Shown: piece by piece, positions 1-8,302 of the stretch
How the letters are laid out: each line of letters starts with the position of its first letter
How positions within the stretch are numbered: position 1 is the stretch's first letter
NCBI RefSeq assembly: GCF_000374045.1
Contig: NZ_KB893319.1
Location: 62,170 to 126,169, forward strand
Source: Segetibacter koreensis DSM 18137
Lineage (GTDB): Bacteria; Bacteroidota; Bacteroidia; Chitinophagales; Chitinophagaceae
Direction of reading: 5' to 3'
Length of the DNA stretch: 64,000 nucleotides
Notes under the pieces: model-generated
Told to the model about the DNA's origin: nothing
Databases searched by the model: none
The model's input: only the letters and a program-made list of their open reading frames with translations
Translations under genes and position numbers: made by a program

Positions 1-15
1 GAGAAGGAATACCGG

Positions 16-303
16 ATGATAACATTTGATTTGGATAATGAGTATATTGACTTTGAGCCCAATTTTTTAAAAGGAATCATTTTTGGTATGAAGGTTACAA
101 ATCGAGAAATTGAAGCATTCAAAAAAGATGTGGCTAGTGTCTCCAATGCAATGGAATTTAAGGTTGCTGTTAAGAAAGATGAGTCTCTCAAAATTATTAA
201 TTGGGATTGCCCAGGCGAACTATTTTCTAAGGAAACAAGGGTTATAGGTTTAAGTACTGATCCATTAATTAAAGGACTATTTGAAAGACTAGGTAGCGAA
301 TAA
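16..303 (+). CDS. Hypothetical protein, 95 aa
   Basis: A complete small ORF with an ATG start and a purine-rich GAGAAGGA just upstream. The protein is soluble, with no signal peptide, membrane segment or recognisable motif. It has a mixed acidic/basic composition and ends in GLFERLGSE. I do not recognise the family. The stop codon lies only two bases from the 3' junction of a decayed group II intron on the opposite strand, so its original downstream neighbour may have been lost. It may be a single accessory gene or the end of a larger unit outside the window. Confidence 0.6.
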   Translation: MITFDLDNEYIDFEPNFLKGIIFGMKVTNREIEAFKKDVASVSNAMEFKVAVKKDESLKIINWDCPGELFSKETRVIGLSTDPLIKGLFERLGSE

Positions 304-305
304 CT

Positions 306-790
306 GTCGAGTAGAGGGAACTGTTACTTGTAGGTAGCATGGAACACCTCTCATACCACTGTACTTACGGCCTCGTACAGCGTTTCATTAAGTAGTGGCG
401 ATACGTTAATGTAGAGTCGGGCACTGTTTCATATCCTCGTTTCTTTAGTCTTTGCAGGGTAACAGTTGTTGCCAGTATCAGGCTTTGTGTACCCGCTGTC
501 ATCCCATTCTTGTTCTGCTGCATGCATAAGAACGGCGCGTGGTCTACACCTAAGCGTACAACATTTTCCCTTTGCGTTCAGGTTTCTTCCAGTCGTACCA
601 AATGCATTAGTGCTGCCTGTTGCTTACCCAACTGGTCGACGTCTTTAAGTTTGCCTGTTATACTTGCCATTACGAAGTAATTAAGCTATCCTCTGCCAAC
701 CTCTTTTAGTTTGGCGGCAAGGCTTAATTTACTTTGTGGTTCAAAGTGCTTTTTATATTTTTAGGTCGCCAATAATTTTTAAAACTTAAA
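306..790 (-). mobile_element. Group II intron remnant (3' part only)
   Basis: Read on the - strand, this stretch contains the decayed C-terminal part of an intron-encoded reverse transcriptase/maturase. It is followed by a domain V-like hairpin (CTGTAC at 359-364 pairs with GTACAG at 375-380) and a domain VI-like stretch that ends TACTCGAC at 306. In intact relatives domain V overlaps the end of the ORF and carries an AGC triad (GAGCCG). Here the same place reads GAAACG, so the ribozyme is probably dead. Domains I-IV and the RT core are absent; similarity fades near 780-790, just before the next gene. The outer boundary is approximate. Identification is from memory of group II intron endings, not from a search. 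Confidence 0.75.
351..782 (-). pseudogene. Intron-encoded RT/maturase, broken C-terminal fragment
   Basis: Three reading frames on the - strand give pieces of a group II maturase C-terminus in the right order. The first is GRG*LNYF, where the usual Trp codon has become TAG at 686-688. Then come CIWYDWKKPERKGK (about 565-606), SYACSRTRMG, ATTVTLQRLKKRGYE, and finally LNETLYEAVSTVV with a TGA at 351-353. Relatives have GWLNYF, CIWxDWKKPERK, AYAWSRTRMG, TTITLERLKKRGYE and LNEPLYTRPVRTVV. At least two frameshifts and two or more in-frame stops separate these pieces. No protein can be made; this is a fossil. Confidence 0.75.
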
Positions 791-801
791 TTATTCTCAA
801 A

Positions 802-1104
802 ATGGAAGCAAAAACATTTGCCACTGTTACCTCCATATCAATGGTATTAGCCATTACGGTAGCAGTACTCAGCATTATTGGTGTTGCAATCACTGGTCTT
901 TATCCGGGGATTATTGTGTTATTGTTAGTGGCTCTGATTCCAATTGCTTCTAAGTTTTACGCCAAAAAAATTATTAGCAAGTCCAATGATTTTCAGAGAA
1001 ATTATTACACAACACTCACAATTATTAATTTGCTATTAATTCTAGTCGTGTTATGGATGACATTTGTAATTGTGCATGACCGTGTTCTTCATGACTGTTG
1101 TTGA
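802..1104 (+). CDS. Small integral membrane protein, 100 aa
   Basis: The ORF starts with ATG at 802, directly after the intron remnant. Hydrophobicity suggests three membrane segments at about residues 7-31, 34-52 and 70-90. A short basic loop (FYAKKIISK) lies between the second and third, and the protein ends HDRVLHDCC. I do not recognise the family. The clean alternation of hydrophobic and charged parts and the ATG start favour a real gene. Its neighbours do not suggest a function. Confidence 0.55.
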   Translation: MEAKTFATVTSISMVLAITVAVLSIIGVAITGLYPGIIVLLLVALIPIASKFYAKKIISKSNDFQRNYYTTLTIINLLLILVVLWMTFVIVHDRVLHDCC

Positions 1105-1264
1105 TTTTTATCCAGGCGTCACATTAACAATTGTAAATCGCAAACTGTAAGCCACCCAAAGTTCGGCAATTCAAAAGTTGGCGCAACCAGCCCTAAACAA
1201 TGTCTCAAATGACCATCATAACAATTATGTTTGATGACTACTTTTGAAAACCAAAATCAATTGT

Positions 1265-1771
1265 ATGCATATGATAGCGTCAAAATCGCCTTTTGTTTCA
1301 AATTTCGCTCAAATCGGGTGGGTAGTAAAAGATATTACAGCTGCGCAAACGTTTTTTAGAGAAGCAATGGGCATAGATAATTTTAGTAAAGCAGAGATCA
1401 TTCGTTTAGAAGAATTTGAATCGACATATTATGGAGAGCCATGTGATGGTGAAAGCCTCGTTTCGATGGCTTACTCGGGTGGCACATTCATCGAACTAAT
1501 TCAGCCCCTTTCAGGAAGCAGTATTTTTCAGGATTATCTTGATAAAAATCCTGCCGGCGGTGTGCATCATGTCGCTTATAGCATACCCGTTGCTAATCTT
1601 GACAAAGTCATTTCCGAAATGGCAAATAAAGGACTCCCAATAATAACGAGCGTTAATCACCCGATTGCCAATATTGTTTTCTTCGACACAACTAAAGACC
1701 TGGGCGTTTTTACGGAAGTAATGGGTATTACAGAAGCCGGTGAAAAGGCAGTTCAGAAAATGAAGAGCTAA
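1265..1771 (+). CDS. VOC (glyoxalase-fold) family protein
   Basis: This 168-residue protein has the two-module vicinal oxygen chelate pattern. The first half carries FAQIGWVVKDITAAQTFFREAMGI. The second half carries GVHHVAYSI and ends with a metal-ligand-like Glu in GVFTEVMG. The layout recalls methylmalonyl-CoA epimerase and glyoxalase-like proteins, but substrate cannot be assigned. I chose ATG at 1265 because the reading frame upstream offers only a TTG; ATG at 1271 is also possible. It stands alone, with 160 bp of empty spacer before it and 245 bp after it. VOC proteins often act on small electrophiles or drugs, but this is only family knowledge. Confidence 0.7.
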   Translation: MHMIASKSPFVSNFAQIGWVVKDITAAQTFFREAMGIDNFSKAEIIRLEEFESTYYGEPCDGESLVSMAYSGGTFIELIQPLSGSSIFQDYLDKNPAGGVHHVAYSIPVANLDKVISEMANKGLPIITSVNHPIANIVFFDTTKDLGVFTEVMGITEAGEKAVQKMKS

Positions 1772-2016
1772 GCAATGTAAAACTGTAAGGTAGTACAATA
1801 CATAAAAGCCTTGATGAAGAGGATATTAATATTTTATAAAAATAAACAAAAGCAAATTTCAAGGATACTGATAATCTATAAATTAACTTCGATGGCTACT
1901 CCTGAGCCTGTTCGCTACACAGAAACAACTTTTAAGAATTAAAAAAGAGTAAGTTCAGAACTTAGCGTGGAAAGTGATTACTTTACCAAATTAATACCGA
2001 TTAACAGTTCGAATAA

Positions 2017-2406
2017 ATGACGCCACCAACAGACAGACAAATTTTCGAGGGAGAAATTGCTACCTATTGGCTCGATGATGATGGCATTCTTATTTCGCTA
2101 TCTAAAAGTCCAAGGCGAACGGTTGGCAACATAACAGAAAACATTGCATTGGTAAGACAGATCACTAACAACAAAAAAGTCCCTTTATTAATTTATTTAA
2201 GCAATTCTCCAGTCCCTGATAAAGAGACACGAAGGTTTGTGACAAAAGAATTACCAAACGTATATACCGCAATGGCAATGGTTTCAAAACCCGGGCTTGC
2301 AAGTATAATAATGAATGTACTTTTTAAATTGAAACAGCCGCCAATACCAATGAAAAACTTTACAGATGACAAACAAGCGAAAGAGTGGCTAAAACAGTAT
2401 TTGTAA
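2017..2406 (+). CDS. STAS/SpoIIAA-like domain protein
   Basis: A 129-residue soluble protein of a type common in Bacteroidota. The N-terminal part (FEGEIATYWLDDDGILISLSKSPRRT) looks like the first strands of a SpoIIAA/STAS-like fold. It is followed by NITENIALVRQI, VPLLIYLSNSPVPDKETRRF, and a C-terminal helix DDKQAKEWLKQYL that typifies this group. Such proteins are thought to bind partners or lipids, but no role is known to me. It lies 23 bp upstream of the methyltransferase gene and may be co-transcribed with it. Confidence 0.55.
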   Translation: MTPPTDRQIFEGEIATYWLDDDGILISLSKSPRRTVGNITENIALVRQITNNKKVPLLIYLSNSPVPDKETRRFVTKELPNVYTAMAMVSKPGLASIIMNVLFKLKQPPIPMKNFTDDKQAKEWLKQYL

Positions 2407-2429
2407 AACGGTAATTGAACAAACGATCC

Positions 2430-3008
2430 ATGACAGACGAAGTAAATCAACAATTCCCTAAGAGTTATCTTGACATTAATGAGGCAACTAAAGCATCAGG
2501 TTTTACAATGGCGTCAGATGTTTTAACGTGCTCTCTACTTCGCACACTTGCTGCTTCTAAACCCTCGGGCAAATTTCTTGAATTGGGTACCGGAACCGGT
2601 CTTTCTACAGCCTGGATTCTTGATGGAATGGATAATAATTCAACACTGATTTCAATTGATAATGACCCTGTTTTTCTTGAAATTGCTGAGCAGTTCCTTG
2701 GAAATGACGAGCGATTAAACTTAGTCACTTCCGACGGAGGTGAATGGATCAACAAGAATAAGCATCAAAAGTTTAATTATATTTTTGCAGATACCTGGCA
2801 TGGAAAATATCTTCTGTTAAATGAAACATTATCGATGTTACATAAAGGCGGTCTTTATATTATTGACGATATGCTACCTCAACCTAACTGGCCCGAAGGA
2901 CATGATCAAAAAGCAATTGACCTGGTTAAAAGTTTAGAAGCTAATGAAAATGTATTGCTAACAAAGCAAGCGTGGGCTACCGGAATAATTGTGGCCGTTA
3001 AAAAGTAA
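2430..3008 (+). CDS. Class I SAM-dependent methyltransferase (O-methyltransferase-like)
   Basis: The 192-residue protein has a clear motif I, FLELGTGTGLSTAWIL. It is followed by an acidic strand end (LISIDNDP), a post-motif stretch (RLNLVTSDGGEW), and the motif IV-like FNYIFADTWHGKY. The order and length fit the family 3 O-methyltransferases that act on small molecules. The late GLYIIDDMLPQPNW also matches that group. ATG at 2430 is the likely start; a TTG lies 15 bases upstream. The gene follows the STAS-like gene by 23 bp, so the two may form an operon. Substrate unknown. Confidence 0.75.
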   Translation: MTDEVNQQFPKSYLDINEATKASGFTMASDVLTCSLLRTLAASKPSGKFLELGTGTGLSTAWILDGMDNNSTLISIDNDPVFLEIAEQFLGNDERLNLVTSDGGEWINKNKHQKFNYIFADTWHGKYLLLNETLSMLHKGGLYIIDDMLPQPNWPEGHDQKAIDLVKSLEANENVLLTKQAWATGIIVAVKK

Positions 3009-3148
3009 AAGGTTTTCAAAAATCAATTATAAAAAAAGGAGCTGAAAATGATTGATAAAGACAATGTAAAGTCTTTGCATTTACTTTGGTAGAGCAATAA
3101 ATAAGATTCATTCAATTATATTTATTATTCCTTTAAATTTTAATCTAA

Positions 3149-3562
3149 ATGAATACTATTGAAGTTACAACTCCGCCAGTTCCAAGTTCCATCGTTCCCT
3201 GGTTATCAATAAGGGATAGTGTAAAAGCAGTTGATTTTTATAAGTCTGCCTTTGGAGCAATAGAGGTGTATCGCCTCGAAGCGCCTGATGGAGATCTTAT
3301 CGTAAGACTTTCTGTTGACGGTGCAGAGTTTTGGCTAAGCAGCGGAGCTTCTGACAACCCGAGCTTAGGTCCGGAAAATCTTGGAGGTGGTTCAGTCCGA
3401 ATGATTTTAACAGTATCAGATCCTGATGCGTTCTTTGCAAAGGCATTACAAGCCGGGGCGTCTCAAATCTTTCCAGTAAGTGAAGAGCATGGCTGGAGAA
3501 CGGGTCGCCTTGTTGATCCTTTCGGTCTTCATTGGGAAATTGCCCGTCCTCTCGCCGCCTAG
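3149..3562 (+). CDS. VOC family protein, PhnB/YurT-like
   Basis: A 137-residue single-domain VOC protein. Typical features are VPWLSIRDSVKAVDFYKSAFGA near the N-terminus, a central EFWLSS, and the C-terminal GWRTGRLVDPFGLHWEIARP. The last motif (DPFGxxWxIA) is characteristic of PhnB-like proteins, often annotated as glyoxalase or bleomycin resistance. The metal and substrate cannot be read from the sequence. A stronger AAAAAAAGGAG lies upstream at 3031-3040 before a 14-codon open frame (3048-3092) that may be a gene remnant. The stop codon lies 6 bp from the stop of proS, which converges from the other side. Confidence 0.75.
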   Translation: MNTIEVTTPPVPSSIVPWLSIRDSVKAVDFYKSAFGAIEVYRLEAPDGDLIVRLSVDGAEFWLSSGASDNPSLGPENLGGGSVRMILTVSDPDAFFAKALQAGASQIFPVSEEHGWRTGRLVDPFGLHWEIARPLAA

Positions 3563-3568
3563 TACACA

Positions 3569-5047
3569 TTAATACGCTCGTGCAAACAACACCCTCTCCT
3601 TAGAAGGCTTACCTGTAAGTATACATTTTCCTTCTTCCTGCTCATTACTCAAAGGAATACAACGAATTGTTGCTTTTGTAAGTTCTTTTATTTTGTCTTC
3701 CGTTTCACCTGTTCCATCCCAGTGAGCGGAGATAAAGCCTGTTTTTTCATCAAGCAGCTTTACAAATTCATCCCAATTTTCCGCTTTTGTGATATGTTCC
3801 TGGTGATAAGTGTTTGCCTTGTCATAAATGCTTTGCTGTATTTCATCCAGCAGGTTTGTAATACTTTGAGTGAGGCCTTCAATTGGATAACTTTTTTTCT
3901 CCTTTGTGTCACGTCTTGCAACTTCTACCACATTATTTTGAATATCTCTTGCTCCTATTCCAATTCTTACAGGCACGCCTTTCATTTCGTACTCTGCAAA
4001 CTTCCACCCTGGCCTTGCGTTTTCACTATCATCATACTTTACCTTTATTCCTGCCTGTTTCAGTTCTTTTACCAAAGTGCCCACCTTTTCATCTATCATT
4101 TTCTTTTGCTCTTCTCCCTTAAATATTGGTACAATTACAACCTGTATTGGCGAAAGTTTGGGAGGAAGAACCAATCCATCATCATCGCTGTGAGCCATTA
4201 CCAGGGCGCCTATCAGTCTTGTACTGACGCCCCAGCTTGTGGCCCAAACATAGTCAAGCTTATTTTCTTTATCACTAAATTTTACATCGAATGCTTTTGC
4301 AAAGTTTTGCCCCAAAAAATGAGAAGTTCCGGCCTGCAAAGCTTTACCATCCTGCATCAATGCCTCAATGCAATAAGTATCAACTGCGCCCGCAAAACGT
4401 TCGTTAGCGCTCTTTACGCCTTTTACGACAGGCATTGCCATATAACTTTCTGCAAAGTCTGCGTAGACTTCCAGCATTTGGCGGGTTTCTGCAACTGCTT
4501 CATCTGCTGTAGCATGAGCGGTATGTCCTTCCTGCCATAAAAACTCGGCTGTACGTAAAAATAAACGGGTGCGCATTTCCCACCTTACTACATTAGCCCA
4601 CTGATTTATAAGCAAAGGCAGATCGCGGTAACTTTGTATCCAGCTTTTATAGGTGTTCCAGATAATAGCCTCACTGGTGGGCCTTATTACCAGTTCTTCT
4701 TCAAGTTTGCTTTCAGGATCTACCATTAAAGCACCTTTTTTTTCCGGGTTTACTTTAAGGCGATAGTGCGTTACCACGGCACATTCTTTTGCAAATCCCT
4801 CTGCATTTTCTTCTTCTTTCTCAAATAGACTTTTAGGAACAAATAATGGGAAATAAGCATTCTGATGGCCGGTATCCTTAAACATTTTATCGAGCACGTC
4901 ACGCATGTTTTCCCATAGAGCAAAACCGTAAGGTTTTATAACCATACACCCACGAACTGCGCTGTAATCTGCAAGTCCGCTTTTAATGATAAGGTCATTA
5001 TACCATTGAGAATAATCTGCACTGCGTGAAGTGATTTCTTTGCTCAT
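3569..5047 (-). CDS. proS: Prolyl-tRNA synthetase (archaeal/eukaryotic type)
   Basis: This class II aminoacyl-tRNA synthetase charges tRNA-Pro with proline. At 492 residues it matches the short, archaeal-type ProS (type 3) used by Bacteroidota, not the longer E. coli form with an inserted editing domain. Visible parts are the N-terminal [20 protein letters not shown], motif 2 ([20 protein letters not shown]), a helix with [11 protein letters not shown], the class II motif 3 region ([17 protein letters not shown]), and a C-terminal zinc-binding-like region ending [10 protein letters not shown]. It is transcribed away from the lipoprotein gene at 5195. A good TACTTTTG -7 element lies 100 bp upstream. 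Confidence 0.97.
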   Translation of the reverse strand: MSKEITSRSADYSQWYNDLIIKSGLADYSAVRGCMVIKPYGFALWENMRDVLDKMFKDTGHQNAYFPLFVPKSLFEKEEENAEGFAKECAVVTHYRLKVNPEKKGALMVDPESKLEEELVIRPTSEAIIWNTYKSWIQSYRDLPLLINQWANVVRWEMRTRLFLRTAEFLWQEGHTAHATADEAVAETRQMLEVYADFAESYMAMPVVKGVKSANERFAGAVDTYCIEALMQDGKALQAGTSHFLGQNFAKAFDVKFSDKENKLDYVWATSWGVSTRLIGALVMAHSDDDGLVLPPKLSPIQVVIVPIFKGEEQKKMIDEKVGTLVKELKQAGIKVKYDDSENARPGWKFAEYEMKGVPVRIGIGARDIQNNVVEVARRDTKEKKSYPIEGLTQSITNLLDEIQQSIYDKANTYHQEHITKAENWDEFVKLLDEKTGFISAHWDGTGETEDKIKELTKATIRCIPLSNEQEEGKCILTGKPSKERVLFARAY

Positions 5048-5147
5048 AATAGAATTTTTTTCTTACCTTAATCATTGCGTTAATGTTATAAAACAATTGG
5101 CAAAATCTTTGACAATATATTAATCAAACAGATTGTGGTAAGCGGCG

Positions 5148-5155
5148 CAAAAGTA
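5148..5155 (-). promoter_or_regulatory. Bacteroidota-type -7 element for proS
   Basis: The - strand reads TACTTTTG, a full match to the Bacteroidota -7 consensus TAnnTTTG. The expected -33 TTTG is only weakly represented by T-rich sequence. The resulting 5' untranslated region would be about 90 bases. Confidence 0.45.
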
Positions 5156-5194
5156 ATAACTTCGAATTAGATAAAACTTTTTAACCCTTGTAAT

Positions 5195-5926
5195 ATGAAA
5201 TACAAAATTTTACTTTATGGTTTGATAGCTGCCCTTGTTACAGGTTGCTCATCTGCCTATAAAGCAACCCAGACTCCCGATGATGTCTATTTTTCACCGG
5301 CAAGAGCTGAAAGAAGCGTAGCAAAGCAGGATAAATATGAAGACTACTTAAGTTCACAGGATGATCAATATCTCCGAATGAAAGTAAGAGACAGAAACAG
5401 GTGGTCTCCTATTGACGATTATGAATATTGGAATGACAGCCGTTATATGCCTTCTTATTCTTTTGATTATTACAGAAGCAACTGGAACAATTTTTACGTC
5501 TGGAACAATCCATATGCGTGGAATAACTGGGCGAGTCCTTTTTATTACAACCCGATGTTTTCACTTGGTTATAATTACTATGGAGGATATTCTCCTCTTG
5601 GTTTTGGGTACATTCCTTACAGCAATATCTATATTTCTAAATATCCTTTAAAAATGTCTTCTAATGTAAGCAGGCCGTCACTGAGAGGTTATAGCAACCG
5701 GAACTATAATAATTATAACTCAAACTATAACAGGCAAGGTCTTGGTAATTCAATTAAAAGGGTGTTTACTCCTAACGAAAACACCAATTATAGTAACAGA
5801 AACATTAATACCAATAATAACAATAACACTTACCGTGCTCCCGAAAGAAGTTATACGCCTTCTTCATCTGGCAGTTCTTCAGGTGGTGCACGTCCAAGCG
5901 GAGGAGTTTCACGTCCTCCCCGTTAA
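5195..5926 (+). CDS. Tyr/Asn-rich lipoprotein of unknown function
   Basis: The 243-residue protein begins with a lipoprotein signal peptide (YGLIAALVTGCSS; cleavage before Cys at residue 18). The mature protein is hydrophilic and rich in Tyr, Asn, Ser and Trp, for example in the WNNFYVWNNPYAWNNWASPF stretch. It ends in a disordered Ser/Gly/Pro/Arg tail. The composition suggests a flexible, surface-exposed or periplasmic envelope protein. I do not recognise a named family, though similar Bacteroidota lipoproteins exist. A strong terminator follows at 5963, so it seems monocistronic. Confidence 0.75.
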   Translation: MKYKILLYGLIAALVTGCSSAYKATQTPDDVYFSPARAERSVAKQDKYEDYLSSQDDQYLRMKVRDRNRWSPIDDYEYWNDSRYMPSYSFDYYRSNWNNFYVWNNPYAWNNWASPFYYNPMFSLGYNYYGGYSPLGFGYIPYSNIYISKYPLKMSSNVSRPSLRGYSNRNYNNYNSNYNRQGLGNSIKRVFTPNENTNYSNRNINTNNNNNTYRAPERSYTPSSSGSSSGGARPSGGVSRPPR

Positions 5927-5962
5927 TAAATATTTTTTAGGATTTTACAAATGCAAAAAAAC

Positions 5963-5994
5963 AAAAACCGTATTCACAGAATGCGGTTTTTATT
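5963..5994 (+). terminator. Hairpin terminator after lipoprotein gene
   Basis: AAAAACCGTATTC (5963-5975) pairs with GAATGCGGTTTTT (5979-5991) over 13 positions with one G-U pair and a 3-base loop, and runs into T. It ends only about 15 bases before the start codon of the next gene. Confidence 0.8.
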
Positions 5995-6006
5995 AACCAT
6001 ATAATT

Positions 6007-7560
6007 ATGAAAAAGTTTCTACTTTCTGCGGCGGCGACCATTGGTTTTTTTGCCTCTATGGCACAGTTGCCGGAAGATGTTTTAAGATATAGTTACTTTC
6101 CTCAACATGGTAGTGCACGAAACATGGCAATTGGAGGAGCAATGGGATCTTTAGGCGGAGATATAAATGCGCTGTATGTAAACCCTGCCGGCCTGGGTCT
6201 TTATAAAACAAGAGAATTAGTTTTAAGCCCTGGATTTTTGTTTAATAATAATAAGGCAAATTTTCGTGGTACTGATACTAAATCAAATAAATCAGCTTTT
6301 GACCTAGGAACAAGCGGTATAGTGATTGGCTTTAACAGCCGTAACAGTAAGTGGACAAACCAGGCATTTAGTTTTGGAATAAGCCAGACAGCTAATTTTA
6401 ATAATTTTGTTTCTTACAAAGGCAGTAACAATCTAAGCAGCTACACAGAACAATTTACCGAAGAATTAAGAAACAGCGGTTTAAGCCTTGATGAAGCATT
6501 AAATAACCCCGGCTTTGCCTACGGAACTGCTCCGGCCATATATACTTATCTTATAGACACTTTTCCCAACGGAAATGGCGGTTATAATATAAAAGGGCTT
6601 CCGGAGTTTTTGCTTGAAAAAAACATTTCGTTAGACCAGCAAAAAACCATCGATACCAAAGGAGGCATTTATGAATTGGCCTTGGGCTATGCCGCCAATA
6701 TGGATGACAGACTTTACCTTGGTGGTAGCCTTGGCATACCTATTGTCAATTATTCCCGCTTTACCAAATACCGGGAATCTGACCCCTCCGGTGATCCAAA
6801 CAATAACTTCGATTATTTCGAATACAATGATTATCTTACAACCAAAGGTTTTGGAGTTAATGGTAAACTGGGGCTTATTTTTAAGCCGCAGGAATATATA
6901 CGGTTAGGCCTGGCAGTACATACACCAACATTTTATACATTAACTGATAGGCAAACTACCGACCTAACGTCAGCCACTGAAAATTATACTTCGCAGCCTG
7001 TAAGAAAAGTCAGTTCTACCCAATTTACAGATGGAGAGCAGGGCAAAACTTTATATACCGCCACTACTCCCTGGAAGGCGATCTTTAGCGGTTCGTACGT
7101 TATAAGAGAAGTAAATGATATACGCAGGCAAAGAGGCTTTATTACCGCAGATATAGAATATGTCGGTTATCCTGGTTCTAACTTTAAAGCAGACGGCCAG
7201 AATGTGACAAGCGCCGATCAACAGTATTACGAAGATTTAAAGGGTATTATTAAAGAATCCTATAAAAGTGCTTTTAACTACAGGTTAGGAGGCGAGTTAA
7301 AATTTAATACTGTCATGTTTAGGCTCGGCGGAGCTTATTATTCAAATCCATACAAAGACAAATCGTTAAACTCACATCTTGCCCAGGTAAGCGGTGGCAT
7401 TGGTTATCGTAACCATGGTATGTTTATCGATCTTACTTATATTCATAATTTAAATAAAGACGTCAACTTTCCTTACCGGTTAACCGATAAGCCAAATACT
7501 TATGCAATGCAGCAAAATACACGCGGCAATGTAGTGATGACAGTTGGATTTAAATTATAG
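6007..7560 (+). CDS. OmpP1/FadL/TodX-family outer membrane protein
   Basis: The 517-residue protein starts with a signal peptide (LLSAAATIGFFASMAQ). The mature start is followed by a conserved segment, SARNMAIGGAMGSLGGDINALYVNPAGLG, that is the hallmark of the FadL/OmpP1 group. The rest shows repeated amphipathic beta-strands and ends with an aromatic-rich strand (NVVMTVGFKL), as expected for a barrel. The family imports hydrophobic compounds such as fatty acids or aromatics across the outer membrane. Bacteroidota members are often of unknown substrate. It is flanked by terminators at 5963 and 7597, so it likely forms a single-gene unit with its promoter squeezed into or before the upstream hairpin. 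Confidence 0.85.
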   Translation: MKKFLLSAAATIGFFASMAQLPEDVLRYSYFPQHGSARNMAIGGAMGSLGGDINALYVNPAGLGLYKTRELVLSPGFLFNNNKANFRGTDTKSNKSAFDLGTSGIVIGFNSRNSKWTNQAFSFGISQTANFNNFVSYKGSNNLSSYTEQFTEELRNSGLSLDEALNNPGFAYGTAPAIYTYLIDTFPNGNGGYNIKGLPEFLLEKNISLDQQKTIDTKGGIYELALGYAANMDDRLYLGGSLGIPIVNYSRFTKYRESDPSGDPNNNFDYFEYNDYLTTKGFGVNGKLGLIFKPQEYIRLGLAVHTPTFYTLTDRQTTDLTSATENYTSQPVRKVSSTQFTDGEQGKTLYTATTPWKAIFSGSYVIREVNDIRRQRGFITADIEYVGYPGSNFKADGQNVTSADQQYYEDLKGIIKESYKSAFNYRLGGELKFNTVMFRLGGAYYSNPYKDKSLNSHLAQVSGGIGYRNHGMFIDLTYIHNLNKDVNFPYRLTDKPNTYAMQQNTRGNVVMTVGFKL

Positions 7561-7596
7561 CACTAACATTATAATAAATACAAAAAAACCCTTCTT

Positions 7597-7640
7597 AATG
7601 CCTGTTCTTTTAAACTAAAAGAACAGGCATTTTTTATTTT
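7597..7640 (+). terminator. Strong intrinsic terminator
   Basis: A perfect 15-bp stem, AATGCCTGTTCTTTT (7597-7611) with AAAAGAACAGGCATT (7617-7631), is followed by a T-rich run. It ends the outer membrane protein transcript. Confidence 0.9.
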
Positions 7641-7690
7641 TACAACAAGAGGAAAGATATTGCTGACAACAAGAAACAAATTTGATAAAT

Positions 7691-8110
7691 ATGGAAATGG
7701 ATAATTACTTCATAAAACGTTGTGAGACCTTAAGTAAACAAGCTGCTCTAAAAGGAAATCAACCTGTAGGTGCTTTAATAACAAGAAATGATGAAATTTT
7801 AAGTGAGGCAGAGGAAGCAGCAACAACTAAAAATGATATTACTTGCCATGCAGAACTGGAAGCAATAAGACTGGCGGTACAGCAATTAAAAACAAATGAT
7901 CTGTCAGATTGTGTTTTGTATTCCACTCATGAGCCTTGCATCATGTGTGCATATGCCATTAGGTATCATAAAATTAAAAAAGTAATTTATCAGAATAAAG
8001 CCAGCTACCTTGGAGGAGCTTCATCTTCAATGCCTCTTCTTACTACAAGCGAAGTTCCCCCACATTGGGGTCCTGCGCCTCTGGTTATTTATTTAGATGC
8101 AAATACCTGA
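7691..8110 (+). CDS. Nucleoside/cytidine deaminase-like protein
   Basis: A 139-residue zinc-dependent deaminase of the CMP/dCMP fold. It carries the catalytic CHAELEAI (His ligand and proton-shuttling Glu) and the second zinc motif PCIMC. An early QPVGALI strand is also typical. The family converts cytosine-, guanine- or adenine-containing compounds to the deaminated forms; TadA and guanine deaminases share the same motifs. The C-terminal PPHWGPAPLVIYLD differs from TadA, so a tRNA role is unlikely. ATG at 7691 was chosen; ATG at 7697 is possible and a TTG lies upstream. It stands alone between terminator 7597 and the esterase gene. Confidence 0.8.
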   Translation: MEMDNYFIKRCETLSKQAALKGNQPVGALITRNDEILSEAEEAATTKNDITCHAELEAIRLAVQQLKTNDLSDCVLYSTHEPCIMCAYAIRYHKIKKVIYQNKASYLGGASSSMPLLTTSEVPPHWGPAPLVIYLDANT

Positions 8111-8302
8111 TTAAGCCGCTACAAGTGTTGCCATTATAGAGGAGATTAAGGTGATTTCTCTATTAATAAAATAATTGCTCCCTCTTTTTTTATTTGTGAT
8201 ATTTAAGCTATAAGTTGCAAAAACTATCAGGTAATTTGTTTTAGTAACCCGTTGTTTAATGTAGGTTTTAGCGGAATAACTTCTAACTTTTAAATTGTTT
8301 AC

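Noticed and set aside
466-648. 60-codon + strand open frame
   Set aside because: It lies on the opposite strand of the intron maturase fragment, has Cys/Pro-rich composition unlike a protein, and starts with a non-ATG codon. The - strand similarity explains the region.
672-735. Imperfect palindrome resembling an integron attC site
   Set aside because: The pairing is imperfect, no integrase gene is in the window, and the bases are accounted for by decayed maturase codons.
3722-4540. 272-codon + strand open frame inside proS
   Set aside because: It is antisense to a clearly conserved synthetase, very rich in Cys, Phe and His, and has no recognisable motif.
8136-8163. Hairpin after the deaminase gene as a terminator
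   Set aside because: The six-pair stem is weak, with a loop of 16 bases, and no T tract follows directly.
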